Assembly (NCBI GenBank): GCA_963575745.1
Contig: CAUYUJ010004570.1
Coordinates: 1 to 45,000, forward strand
Length of the DNA stretch: 45,000 bases
From: Prorocentrum cordatum
Taxonomy: Eukaryota > Sar > Dinophyceae > Prorocentrales > Prorocentraceae
Direction: 5' to 3'
This document shows positions 1 through 11,260 of this stretch, piece after piece; position 1 is the stretch's first letter; the number at the start of each line of letters is the position of its first letter. The notes under the pieces were generated by a model. That model searched no databases, had not been told where the DNA came from, and saw nothing but the letters and a program-made list of their open reading frames with translations. The position numbers and the translations under genes were made by a program.

Positions 1-54
1 TCCTCCTCCTCCGCCTCCTCCTCCTCCTCCGCCTCCTCCTCCTCCTCCTCCTCC
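1..54. repeat. (CCT)n microsatellite
   Basis: Interrupted TCC/GCC triplets running in from the left edge of the window. Confidence 0.9.
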
Positions 55-1050
55 GCGGGGCGCCGTGTGGGGGACCAAACGGCCCCCTTCACTTCGGGCG
101 CCTCCTGGAGACGGCAGGGGATAGTCGCGACGACGGCGCGCGGGCAGACTCCGCGGACGCAAAGCCTGACGACTGCCCAAGAGCAGCCCAAGACTGCCCA
201 AGCTCAGCCACAGGACATGCCCAAGCTGGGCCACAGAGCGGGAGCGGGAAGCCCCAAGGCGCTCCAAGACGGCCCTGATGGCCCCAACGGGGCCCCAGAT
301 GGGCCCAACACCGCCAATACACAGCCCAAGAGCCCTCCAAGAAGTCCCTAAAAGAGCTCCGAAAGGCGTCCCGAGAGAGCCCGAAGAGGCCCGTATCCTT
401 GAGCTTCGGTCGTTCTCCTCAATGTTCGTCGCTTTCTCGCGTTCTCGAGCTTCCAACGCTCCAAGACGGCCGGAGACGCCCCGCAGATCGCCCCAGGACC
501 GCCGAAGAGGCCCCGAAAAGAGCCGCAAGACGGCCCAGGAGTCTGAAGACTGCCCAAGAGCAGCCCGAGACTGCTCAAGAGCATCCCGGGAGAGGCACAA
601 GAAGGGCCCCAGAGCGGGAGCGGGAGACCCCAAGGAGCTCCAGGACGGCCCAGATGATCCCCGTGGGACGCTCCTCCGCTGGACCTCCCAGGAGCCCACG
701 AAAGTGTCGACAGTTTCTCAGATCGCAGCCCCCCAGGGACGGCGAGGTCTCGTGGTGACCCCCGTGGGACACCCCTCCGCTGGACCTCCCAGGAGCCCAC
801 GAAAGTGGCGACAGTTTCGCAGACCGCGGGCCCGAGGCAGAAGGCTGAAGGCAGGCGGGAGGAGAGAGGAAGAGGAGGGAGAAGGGGCCAGGCGGGAGGG
901 GGAGGAGGAGGAGGAGAGGTGGAGACCTCAGTGCTCGAGTCAAAACGAGAACCCAACCAAGGGAGGGTTGGGAACAAAAACTGGCATACAAGGAATTTCT
1001 CACAATTTCTCGGCTGCTTGCCCCCCAAATCGTGGTGGGATCATTGTCTA
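55..1050. repeat. No gene; degenerate GCCCAAGA-type and 101-bp repeats
   Basis: From about 170 to 650 the sequence is built of loose GCCCAAGAGCAG / GCCCAAGACTG units. A segment starting CCGTGGGACGCTCCTCCGC at 661 recurs at 762 (period 101 bp), and includes CTGGACCTCCCAGGAGCCCA. Open frames here on both strands are Arg/Pro/Ser-rich and look non-coding. Confidence 0.55.
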
Positions 1051-1077
1051 GCGGCCTTCCATGTGGGGTCCGAATAG

Positions 1078-1220
1078 ATGGGGTCGGAGGATCGCGCCGC
1101 ATCGCCCATGCATCGTCGACGTCGGCGATGCATCAGCAACATCGACGTGAAGCAAAACGGGATCCACATCCAGCCGCATCGGCAATGCGACCCGATCGTC
1201 TGGCCCGACTGCTTCGACCC
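1078..1220. repeat. GATGCATCG-type self-complementary repeat cluster, copy 1
   Basis: Contains CATGCATCGTCGACGTCGGC, GATGCATCAGCAACATCGACG and GGATCCACATCCAGCCGCAT. The same order of blocks (GATGCATCGGCGACGTCGGC, GGCTCCACATCGAGCCGCAT) occurs at 13076-13215, so the two are copies of one dispersed repeat. Confidence 0.65.
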
Positions 1221-1436
1221 ATTTTGCGAGGCCTAAACGATCGGTCGGGTGCGACGGCCCTGCTGGCCCTGCGCCGGGCGCTCCTCGCAGGAGCCGAGCT
1301 GGCGCGTAGCTTTGGGGGCTGATCGGCCCGCTCGGCGAACTCCAGGAAAGTGTTGCGAACGACGACCTCCTGAGGTGGCGGCGGGGAGGGAAGCGGGAAG
1401 AGACCAGCCTCCTCTTTAGGAACCTCTGCGCCTCAT

Positions 1437-1552
1437 TCCCTCCTCCTCCCCCTCCTCCATAGTTCCTCCTCCTCCTTTTCCTCTTCTTCGTCTTCCTCCT
1501 CCTCCTCCTCCTCCTCCTCCTCCTCCTCCTCCTGCTCCTGCTCCTCCTCTTC
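1437..1552. repeat. (CCT)n microsatellite
   Basis: Nearly pure CCT with TTC interruptions. Arg- or Glu-rich frames over it on the minus strand are spurious. Confidence 0.92.
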
Positions 1553-1689
1553 GCAGCTGGGAAATTGCGGAGTCCCATCAAATCCCAAAAGAATCGTACG
1601 AGCTGTCACCCGTCTCTTCATCACGATCCGTCTGCACATATATGTATAGTATATATCTCTCTTCCTCTGTCCCATGTTTGGCTAACATG

Positions 1690-2920
1690 GACCGCATACA
1701 TGAGACGCGCAAGCCTGGGACGTGCATGCCTGGCAGGGCCGAACAGCGCCTAGCACGCCTCAGCACTGATTAACCGTACTTTGGAGGGCTCAGCCCTATC
1801 AAGGGTTAGCAAGCCTGATGATCAAACCTTATCTAGTTGGCATGCTCTAGCCTGGCTTAGCGAGGCCAAGCTGTGCATAGGACTGTCGCCGCTTAGCAGG
1901 CCGTATCAGAGCGAGCACTTACGATGGCCTAGCAAGACCGAGCAGGACTTAGCAAGTGCTCGCAAAGCTTCGCAGTGCTTAGCGGGAGCCTAGCAGTACT
2001 TGCCAAGGCTTAGCAGGCTCTATCAGAATTTAGCATGACTCCGCAGGACTTGCCATGTCATGGCAGGTCTTCGCAGACCTTAGCAGAGCTTAGCAAAGCC
2101 TGTCATACCTCAGGTCTACCACAGCCAAGCAAGGCAAAGCAGAAGGCAGCCGGGCTGAGCAAAGGCTGGAAAGGACCATCAGGACTTGGAAGGGCCTGGC
2201 CTGGCATACCAGCGCGCAAAAATTGCTCACCAGGGCCTAGCATATATCACAGCCAAATAACGCTCATCAGTGTCAAGCAGAACAGAATCTGGCACATCAG
2301 AGATGAGCATGCCTCATCAGAACACGACAGGCTCCCGCAGGGCTGAGTTATGCGTAGCAGGGCAAAGAATGCCTTGCAGAGCCACGCAGGGCGTACCGGA
2401 GCTTGGCCGAGCTGAGAAAGGCACAGCAAACCCTAGAAAAGCGCGACAAAGCCGGGCTAGGCAGAGCAGAGTTCACAAGGGCCACGCAGGGCCGAGTCAG
2501 GCTCATCAGGCCCTGCAAGGGCGTAGCAGGGGTTAGTATGGCATATCAGAGCTTAGATGGGCGGAGCAGCGCTCAAGCGGGCACCGCAGGGTCTCGCCAG
2601 GCTCACTATGGCAAGGGACGTATCCGCAGTGCCTGGCAGGAGTCGGCATTACAAATCATTGCCGAGCAGGGCTTCGCAAAGCTCAGCATGGCTCGGGAGA
2701 GCTCGCCGAAGCTTAACGAGGCAATTGGTACCTTTGCAGGGCGCTCGCCAGGCTCCTCAACGTGACTTAGCAGAAGGGCTCAGCAAGGCATAGCAAGGCT
2801 GGCAGGGCCCACTGGCAGGGCCGAGCAGAAACTGGCCGTGCCCAGCCGTGCTGACCAAGAGCAAGCAATGCTCACCAGGATCTGGCACGGCTTAGCAAGG
2901 GAAGGCAAGGCTCAACGGGA
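1690..2920. repeat. Degenerate tandem array with 10-bp period (GCTTAGCAGG-like)
   Basis: About 1.2 kb in which the core AGCA or GCA returns almost every 10 bp (for example CTTAGCAGGCTCTATCAGAA then TTTAGCATGACTCCGCAGGA). Individual units diverge strongly but keep phase. No gene was seen. Confidence 0.8.
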
Positions 2921-3261
2921 CTTCGCGAGTCTTCGGCGCAAGGATGGAGAGGAAGGCACCACCGCTGGATTGAAGCCGATCGCTGGGCAGCGAAAGGCCA
3001 CAGCGACGAGCCCCCAGAAGTGGCGCGCAAGGCAGCGGGGGGCGGAGCTCAGGAAGCTCGGCCAACTCCCACAGGCCGGCTACACCCCAGGCTTCCAGAA
3101 GGACGGCACGCCCATGACAGCGCGCGGACCGGGCGCCAAGAATGGCGCGCGCCAGACGACAACGCGGGAAACCCGCACCATGGTGCCACGTGCCGAAGAT
3201 GGCGAAAAACCGAGCGAGCAGTTGCCCGCTGCGGCGCAAAGTGGCAAGTGCGATACGCGAG
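2921..3261. other. Unassigned stretch between decamer array and introner copy
   Basis: Unique GC-rich DNA. A minus-strand frame (RIALATLRRSGQLLARFFAI then FGTWHHGAGFPRCRLARAIL) has a protein-like composition but no recognised family. Nothing else was seen. Confidence 0.3.
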
Positions 3262-3430
3262 TGAAGGGGCCCTGGGACACACATATAAATACACACAAAT
3301 AACAGGATTCCCCATCGTTCCCAATATGTTCTGGGTTTTTGACTGCCCCCTGACTTCCCATACTTTCCCATATTTTCCTCGGGATCGACGATTAAGTGCG
3401 TCTATGTTTTCCCCTCCTGAGAATGTTCTA
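3262..3430 (-). mobile_element. Introner-like element, dispersed family copy 2
   Basis: A full-length relative of channel intron 5 (15784-15937), with the same block order and the same end points (plus-strand start GTGAAGGGGCC, end CCCCTCCTGAGAA). At this site the minus-strand 5' edge reads CATTCTCAGG with no GT. The 3' edge reads CTTCAC with no AG. It is therefore either in non-coding DNA or a decayed insertion that cannot be spliced with these borders. No convincing host exon was recognised on either side. Confidence 0.75.
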
Positions 3431-6400
3431 TGAGCCGAAGCTCGACGGCACCGGCCGATCTCGAACGTCTGTCCAAGGGGGTGCGCGAGCGGGACCGGAC
3501 TAAATTCAGCCCGATACCCCGCACCAAGGGGCGACCACAGCGGCGGCGGGCGCGGCATCCGCCAGCGGGCGCAGAGACCGCACTCGCACCACGGGAGCAG
3601 CCCAAGGGCGACACCCGCGCCATGCTTCGCCGCCGCCAGGTCCGCGGCGACGCGCACCGCCCGCTTCCGCCGCGAGGCGAACCACAGATGGGGGGCGCCC
3701 CTCCCCGCCGTCGAACTCGACGCCTGAATTGACGGCCACGCCCCCGCCCGCAGCGGCGAAGAGGGCGTCTGGGCAGCCTCGACCTGCGACGGGGGGGTCT
3801 CCGCCTTCGAGCGCGATCCGATCGAACGGCTTGCTGACCCTTCCCCCCCAAACGATCGCCGACCCCCCCCCCCCCCCCCCGCCGGGAACATCGCGTGCGA
3901 AGGCACGCCGCAGCTCCTGAATTGCCCCGCAGTCTCCCCGCACCGCGAGGCGGGGACCCTTCCTTGCCCTCCAAGATCAGGTGCCAAGGGAGACCGAGGA
4001 GGGCCGCAGCCGCGGTGGCCCTGCGTCGCTGGGCGACGACGCCACCCAGGCGACGCCGCGGATGGCCCCCCGCCCCAGAGCGTCGCCGAGCTCTTCGCCA
4101 TCTTTCACGCGGTCTGCAGGGACGACGGCGCTCAATGGGAGCAGCTCGTCGGGCTTATCACGCGCCGCCCCTTTGAAACAGGCGACGGCGCGGCAGGAGC
4201 GCCTCGCGGGGGCGGGCCAGGTCCGAAGGGTCGCCCATCTCGCCGGGCCCGCCCGGCGGAAACAAGCGAAGCCACGACGGGGCGCCCTGGGGCAGCTAGG
4301 TTGCCCTACCCTGGAAGCACACTGACGACAGCGATCGCCTCGATGGACGCCTCCACGCGCCAGCCCAAAGCCGCGGACGCACCTGCCGGCAGCACCGACT
4401 CCTCGCGAAGAGAAACGCGCGGACTAGCAAGGGCGCGAGCTTCGCGAGCCACGGCCGCCAGCGACACAGATGCCGGCGACGGGCCACCAGGCTCAACGCC
4501 GGCGGCGCGAGGGGCCCCTCGGCGCGGCCGCGGCTTCAGACGCGGCGATCGGAGGGGTCGACGGCGCGCCAAGCGCTGCCGACGCGGTTGCCGCGCGCGG
4601 CGGCGCTCCACCCACCCCGTCGGCGGCGCGCCGCTCAGCCTGCGGGACCGCGACAGCATTGCTGGAAAGAGCCACGCCAACCGACGGGGGCGGACGCAAC
4701 TAAAACCTGCGCACGGACTGCTTCGCCCCACGAGAGGGGGCGCCCCCTGCGCAGCGGCGCGGAGGGCGGACGCGACAGCATGCCCTTCGCGGCGCGCATC
4801 GACCCGCAGCGGGAGCGAGCGGGCTGGCTCGCGCCAGCGATCTGGGCGAGCGCCGCTTTGGGATCAGAGGTTCGCGCGGAGCTGGGCGTCTCACTCACGG
4901 TTCGACCCGCGGCCCCCGACGTTCGCGCGGCCGCTCTCCGCCTGCAGCGGCACGCTGAGCGCCGGCAGCCGATCGCAGCAGAGCACCGCCGACGCGCCGC
5001 ATGGAGAACAGCCAACGGCGTCGGTGGATCGCTGGGCTGCCAGGACAACCACCGGGAACCGCCCGAATCGAAATCCGACTCGAGCGGCTCAGCAGCCGCG
5101 GAAGCCGCCCAAGCCGCCGCGGCGCGCGCCGACAAGGCGGCGCGGGCCACAGGGCCCGCGGTCGGAGTCGGGGCCCTGCCCCCCGCACCGCCAAACAGAG
5201 CGCGCGGCCTTGGCCCAGAGGCCGTGGCGAGGAGGGCCGCGGGGCCGAGCGCGGGCGCAACGCCTCGTCGGAGCCCGCCGGCGCAGGCCTCCTGACAGGC
5301 GCGCCGAGGGCGCCGCCCCGGAGGCCGGGGCGCGCAGCCATCGAGCGCGAGGAGGAGAGACGCCCGCCACCCGCGGGAGCCATCCAGCCTGCGCTTGCGG
5401 CGCGCGACGCCAGCGCCCGCCCTCGCGCAACTGGCATGGCCCTCCAAATTTGGGCGGTCATCGCGGGCATCCTCGCAGGGCCCCTGCCCGCGCCAGTCCG
5501 CTTCCGCTCGCGGCGCGCGAAGCGAGACGCGAGGTCGGCGGGGCCAGCTTGGCCACCGGAGCCCACCGCCTCGACCTCGGCCTGCGCCTGCCCGCCGCGG
5601 CCGCGGGAGCGCCGGGCCCGGCCCGAACCGCCCGCCCAGCCACGCCGAGTCGGCGGGCCACCTTGGCGCCGTGGACCACCGCTCGCCGGAGCTCGCGACG
5701 GCCCCGCCCCCGCTGGACGGGCGCGGCGCCCTCGAGACCACCCCCGCGCGCCGAGATCTCCGACGGCCGCTGAACGATTAGCGACCGGACGCGCCGCGGG
5801 CCAGGGCCCCGCGCGCGCCCGCTCGCCCCCCCCCCTCGCGCAGGAACCCAAAGAAGAGAGCGCCCCGTCGGGGCGGCACCCAGCCGAGGCCTCGCGGAAC
5901 GCGGCCTCGACGGCAGAGCGGGCGGCGCCCGCGGGGGGGCCTGTGGAGCTAGCTCGGAGGCAGCCTCCAGGCGTGACGCGCGCGCGAATGCGCGCGGCAC
6001 TGCCCCGTCGCGCCTGCTCCTGGGCGCCGCGGTTGAGCTGGAGCGGCTCGGCCGACCCCCTAAGCCACGGGGGCGGCAGGCAGGACTCTGGCCCCGAAGG
6101 GCCGGTGCCACCAGCGGCGGCCGCGGAGGGGGGCCTCGGAGGCGGCTCTCGAATCCGAAGTCACGTTGGGTCACGGACAACGACGGGCGGCGGCGCCCTG
6201 ACCCGGGCCGCCCCTCTCGGGTCGCCGACCGACGGGCCGCGCCGCCCGAGCGACGCGCCACGGGGCCCGCGGGCGTCGCCAGCTCGAGGCCGGGGCCCGA
6301 GCGCCAGGGGGCACAGTGGCGGGCTCGCCGGGGCGGCCACCCCCACGACCGCGGGGGGGGGAGCGGCCGCCCAACCCCAGGGGGGCAGGCCCCCCTGGGC

Positions 6401-7076
6401 TGCGAGCCTTCAGAAGCACAACGACACGACCCCAAGCAAGCGGGGCACTTCGCGCGAGTCTGCGAGCGCCACACAGTCAACCATGGAAAAGGACCTAACC
6501 TCCGCCACCGCAAACCATGCTGGAGGGGCACAGGAGGGAAGGCGGACAGCGCGATGGCGCGCGAGGTCGCCGGCTCTGCGCACGTCGACAGGCACATAGA
6601 GGCCCCCTGGGTCGAGGGCCCCCCGATGACGCACGTGACATCGTGCTGGGGACATGGGGCAGCCCAAAGGAAATGGCGCGGCCGCGCGCGGTAGCGCCCC
6701 AAATCACGTCACCGAACGGCGCCAGAGCTGGGAAGAGAGGCGCAAGCTGATCGGGGCGCGGACGTCTCCCCCCGAATCAGGAAGCATCCGCGCCGAGCAC
6801 TTCGGGGGCGCACCCTGCGCGAAGGTCGGCCATTGCCTTAAATTCCAGGAACGCGCAGGCAGCTCGCCCCGACCGGAGATGGGCAACAACCACCCACCGA
6901 AGTCGACAGGAAGTCGCATGCGCGGGTGCAGACCGACAGCCAAGGTCGGCGGCGCAGGACATCCTGAACCCAACATCCCACCAGCAACGCAAAGATGGCG
7001 TGCGTCGGGCGCCCGGGGTAGAACTGGATGAGTGCGAGTCTGCAGAGGGCCACCGTTCGGACGAGCGGGGCGCAGA
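3431..7076. other. GC-rich stretch without a recognised gene
   Basis: Very GC-rich (C19-type run at about 3860-3880). Many long overlapping Arg/Ala/Pro frames occur on both strands, as expected by chance at this composition. It may include decayed 3' parts of the retroelement whose RT relic is at 7484-7077, but no domain is recognisable. Confidence 0.35.
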
Positions 7077-7484
7077 CTACGCCGATCCCACCTTCCACCT
7101 CGGCGCCGACAACGACCTCGCGGGCCGCGGCGCGGCTGCGCAGACCAGAGCGCTGGGCCAAACACACTGCAGGGAGGCCACGAACGCGCGCAACAGAAAC
7201 GCTCTTGCCCATGCGAGCCGGATCGCCATACCTTCGCGAGCAACACTGGCGATCTCAACCGCCAGATTGTCGCCCATAGCGAGCGCGTTCAAGCACACGG
7301 GCGCATCGAGCCCTTCTAGCCCGCGTCGCCATGCCCTGAACGACGTCAACCGGACCGAATGGAACCGAAATCGCAGCGCGTTCCGCTCGGCACGGGCAGG
7401 CGGCACCTTCAAGGCGTAGTAGAGTTCGCGCAAGGTCGTCGCATGACAACCAGCCACTCGCCTGCAGCCAGACTCACGCGACAA
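7077..7484 (-). pseudogene. Relic of a dinoflagellate retroelement reverse transcriptase
   Basis: The frame contains LRELYYALKVPPARAERN and LNALAMGDNLAVEIASVARE. These resemble an RT family abundant in dinoflagellate genomes, with patterns like 'DDLR.YYY.F.V...RA.RN' and '.LAMGD.NAVE.AQ.AH'. Downstream (7212-6838) EVVVGAEVEGGIGVVCAP sits where a 'YIDD' box would be expected, but the Asp pair is missing. Flanking GC-rich frames on the same strand (3.4-11 kb) may be gag-like and 3' parts of the same dead element but could not be assigned. The match is from memory of the family pattern, so it is moderate. Confidence 0.42.
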
Positions 7485-7957
7485 AGCAAGAGGCCTTCAC
7501 CCAAGCGAAGAGCGCTGGAGGAGATGCCCCGACAGCAGCTGTTCATGCTCGCGTGGTTGAGAATCAGACGATCGCAATCGCTCCGCACGCAGGAGGGGGG
7601 CCACGCAGGCTCCGCGCGCCTCGCCCCGGCAAAGGTCACGGGAGGGGGCCGGCTACAGGACGCCGCAGAAATCCCACTTCCGCAGAAGACCCCGCAGCTC
7701 CACACGGCCCACATGAGCGCGCGCGCCCCGAAGCGCGACGCCACTCTCCAGAGGGGGGGGGGCACGGCCTCTGCGTCGCGAAAGGCTTCGCTAACCCAAT
7801 CATCGGGGAAGTAGGGAGCGGACGTCGGCGATTTACCACTCGACGCGGGGCGCCCTGACACTCGGGTCGAAGGGCCCCGCAGCGGCGGAGCCCCGAGCCG
7901 CCGAACAAGCCAACGAGCCAGCCTCTGGAATGCCGATCGGGCACTGCCGCACGGGAG

Positions 7958-8162
7958 GAGGACGAGGAGGAGGAAGAGGAGGAGGAGGACGAGGAGGAGG
8001 CGGAGGAGGAAAAGGCGGAGGAGGAGGAGGAGGAGGAGGAGGAGGAGGAGGAGGAGGAGGAGAAGGGGGGAAGGGGAGGAGCGGGGGGGCAGGGAGGCGG
8101 GGGAGAAGGGGGAGGAAGGGGAGGAGGCGGAGGAGGAGGACGAGGAGGAAGAGGAAAAAGAA
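7958..8162. repeat. (GGA)n tract, purine strand on plus
   Basis: About 200 bp of GGA/GAG triplets with GAC, GCG and AAA interruptions. It is the only long triplet tract in the window with the purine-rich strand on plus; all others have CCT on plus. Confidence 0.9.
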
Positions 8163-11100
8163 ACCTCAAATGCTGCAACATGGGTGGCCAGGCCACGGGG
8201 CGAGGCCTCAGCGAAATCGGATTCAGCACACGCCCGCCCTGAATCGCCCCTGCAGAGCGAACTGCGATCGCGCAGAGCCGCTCGACGCGACCCCGCGCGC
8301 CCTCCTGGCCGGGCGGGGCCGCTGCCCGCGCTCGCGCCTCGAAGGGGGCGAGGCTGGTCTTGCCAGAGGTCAGCCACTTGCCCGCAACAGCGGCGCGCTG
8401 CGCAAGTGCGCGGGCGGCGCGCTTCAGCCCCCGTCGTTCCCGGGGGCGGTCCGACGCAAGCGTCGCGAGCGGCCCGAGAGAAGAGGCCGCGTGCCAAATC
8501 ATGCGCGGGCGATGGACGATAGAGAACACAGGGCACCCACCCCAACCTGGGCCAGCACCGCGGCCGAGCGGGAACCATCGACGCCCACGTCTGGGAGCAG
8601 GCGAAGCAAGGCAGGGAGATCCGCGACAAATGGCGCGACTTTGGCAGCGGCAGAAGAGGCGGCGCTGGCACCCGCATCAGGGCCGCCAGAGCATGGAGGA
8701 CCCCAGGGCCCCGACGGCGCCAGAGGGGCGCCCGAGACAGACCGAGAGCCGCGACCGCGATGCGAAACTCCCCCCATGCGGGGACACAACAGCATCGCCA
8801 TAGAAGCGCATTCCTACACTCGCGACCACGCTCGGCCCAGGAACGCCCAGCAACCGCAACGCCGTCGACTGCACCAACTCTCCGCGACTCTGACCCTCTG
8901 CATCAGCTGCTGCAGCCGCGCGCAAAACGCGCGCGGCCCCCCACAGACCCCGCTGGCCTTCTGGGGGGGGGGGGGGGGGGGCTTTTGGCGAGGGCCGCCC
9001 TCTTTGGTGGGCCTTCGGGGCGGCCGCAGGCTTGGGCGGCACCCGCCGCGCCGTCGGCCACCCCGCCGCGCGATCGGCACCCAGGCGCGCCCTGAAGAAA
9101 GCCATCTCCTCGACGCACTCGCCCTGGGCCGACAGCCGCCGACAGCCAGCGGGGGGCCCACGAGGTGCGAGAACGGCAGGAGGGGCTCCCCGCTCCGCGG
9201 GGACGCCGGCCACCTGCGTCGGCGGGGCCCCCACCCCCGCGACGAACTACGCGGCCTCTGCATAGCCGCGGACCCCGCCAGCTGGGCGGCGGGCACGCGC
9301 CAACGGGCCTCTGGGGCCGCCGCCCCGCCCGCGGCGCTGCCTTCGGACGCGCGCCACAGCTCCGCGCTGAGCCGCGGAAAACGCGCCGGCAGCTTGCGCG
9401 TCGCTGGGCGGGCGCACAGCGGGCCCTGCTCGCGAAAGTACTGGGACATGGACATGCGGGCCAGGGCCGCAGCCTCCCTCCCCGGCGCCCGGGCCAAGTT
9501 CGCCCTCAGCAGCGCGAAAACAAGCCTCGGGCCCGCGCTGAACCAGCATCTGCTGCCACTCCCTGCGACGCACGACCCCGTGCATCGAGGTCGAGGCCCC
9601 CCCGAATTCGGCTGCTGGCGCGGCCGACGACTGGGAGAGGTCGCCGGGCATCCCGCTGCGGCCCGCAGCCGGCGCGACCGCTGAGGGAGTGTCTCCCGCA
9701 AGCACAACAAAGCCCGATGCAAGATGGTCTCTGGGCTGCCAGCAGAGCGGGGCGCCTCAATCTCGACGCCCCCCCCGCCTAAGCCGAAGGCTCCGACAGG
9801 CCTGGCAAGGCCCGGAGGTGCCGGGAATGGCGGGGGCGCGAGAGGTGGCGAGAGCGGAGGCTGAGCGCCCCCAGGCTTGCGATTGCCCCAGGACGCCACC
9901 AGAGCCGCCGCTGGCGTCGTCGCGCGACTCTGGACCCGCTGAGCGGGGGTGGATTGGGCGAGAACGGCCCGCAGCGGGGCTCGGGGGCCCCCACGAACGA
10001 CGCCCGGTCGGCGAACAGCTGCGGCGCCTCGGCACGAGCGCTGCGCGGGTCCGCAGGAGCACCGAGCGGTGGAGCCCCCACCTGGGCCGTCTGGGCAGCC
10101 ATCCGTCAGCGGATCTCCAAACTGTACCGCGGCACGGATCATCGGCCCTCCCTCGTCGTCGAAGACTGCTGCAAGGGCGCCCGCAGCCCGCGGGCTTGCA
10201 GCAGCACCCGCTGGCTCCGGAACGACATCCAGCCCCCCCCCCCGCAGCGGTGGGGGAGGCATCGCGGCAGGTGGTGGGGCCTCAAAGGAAAAAAGGCGCC
10301 GCCGTCGGCGTCGACGTCCTCCTCCTCGTCTTCGCCCTCCACCACGCGCTCGCCCGCTGAGTGGTAATGGGTCGTCCGCTCCGCGCCTGGGAGCACCTCC
10401 TCCCCGTCTTCGGCCCCCCCTCGTGAATCGCGACGCGGCCATCGCGCAGGGTGCGGGAGTGGCCGCGCGTGACTGCACTACCCACTCGCGTCGCAAGCGG
10501 GCCCAGAGCTTCCGTTTCCATCTCAAAAAACCTCCAGGTCGACCACCAGCACTGAAGCAGTGGTGCTCCCTGGGCGGGAGGCCGCGCTGAGCAGGGGCAA
10601 GTCGACAACCTTGGAGGCCATCGGCCTCCGCGAAGCCGAAGTCCTCCAACGACCGGAAATCCGAAGGCAGCGCCAGCCGTCTACACCGAGGCCGAGAAGC
10701 CGGGGGATCGTGGCGTAGCCTGCATCGCCGTCGTCCAGGCGCCAGCGGCCGCACCTGGTGGCCGAGGCCCCTCGAACGGGTAGAGGTCGGGCCAGGCTGG
10801 CCGCTCAGGGGGATGGGGCCCGCCCCTCCGCAGCGACGGCAGCCGCCATACCCGACGGCACGCACGACAGGCCTCGCGGGGCCCCCGAAGGAACCGACCC
10901 CGATGCGGCGCTGGCGACGAGCTGCGAGTCAGGGCTCGGGCGCGATCCTCAGCCTGCACCCCTGGACCGTAGGTCGCGGCGCGTCGTGCGCGGCGACCGC
11001 GCTCACCAGAGGCACCGATCGCCTCGCGCGCGCGCGCGCGGATGTGGGCGGACGCCTCCACCAGGGGGACACTGGGGCTCCAGTGCAGCAGCCGCCGCGA

Positions 11101-11260
11101 AGCCTCGACAGGCTGCGACGCCAAGAAACACCACAACCGAGAAACGAAACGAAACGAAAAAGCCGTGGCATGAAGGCACATCGGCTGCAGTGCAAATGGG
11201 ATGTCAACCGCACATGCACCTTCGCAGTGGCTCCCCTGCGTAGCTCACGCGGGAGGGGGG
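8163..11260. other. GC-rich stretch, no recognised gene beyond the uncertain frame
   Basis: Contains a G16-like run near 8965-8982 and a (GAAAC)4 repeat at about 11138-11158. Competing long frames on both strands are compatible with composition alone. Confidence 0.35.
8814..10865 (-). other. Long GC-driven open frame, function unknown
   Basis: A 683-codon frame without stops in very GC-rich DNA. Most of it is Pro/Ala/Gly/Arg-rich and looks like chance. One segment (ARMSMSQYFREQGPLCARPA followed by TRKLPARFPRLSAELWRASE, near 9460-9370) looks more protein-like and could be part of a gag-like region upstream of the RT relic at 7484-7077. No domain was recognised, and competing long frames exist on the other strand. 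It is not proposed as a functional gene. Confidence 0.2.

Noticed and set aside
4301-6599. Overlapping plus-strand frames of 490 and 532 codons
   Set aside because: Arg/Ala/Pro-rich with no domain; equally long frames lie on the minus strand, as expected for very GC-rich DNA.
11138-11158. (GAAAC)n as a telomere-like repeat
   Set aside because: Only about four units and not the known TTTAGGG-type dinoflagellate telomere.
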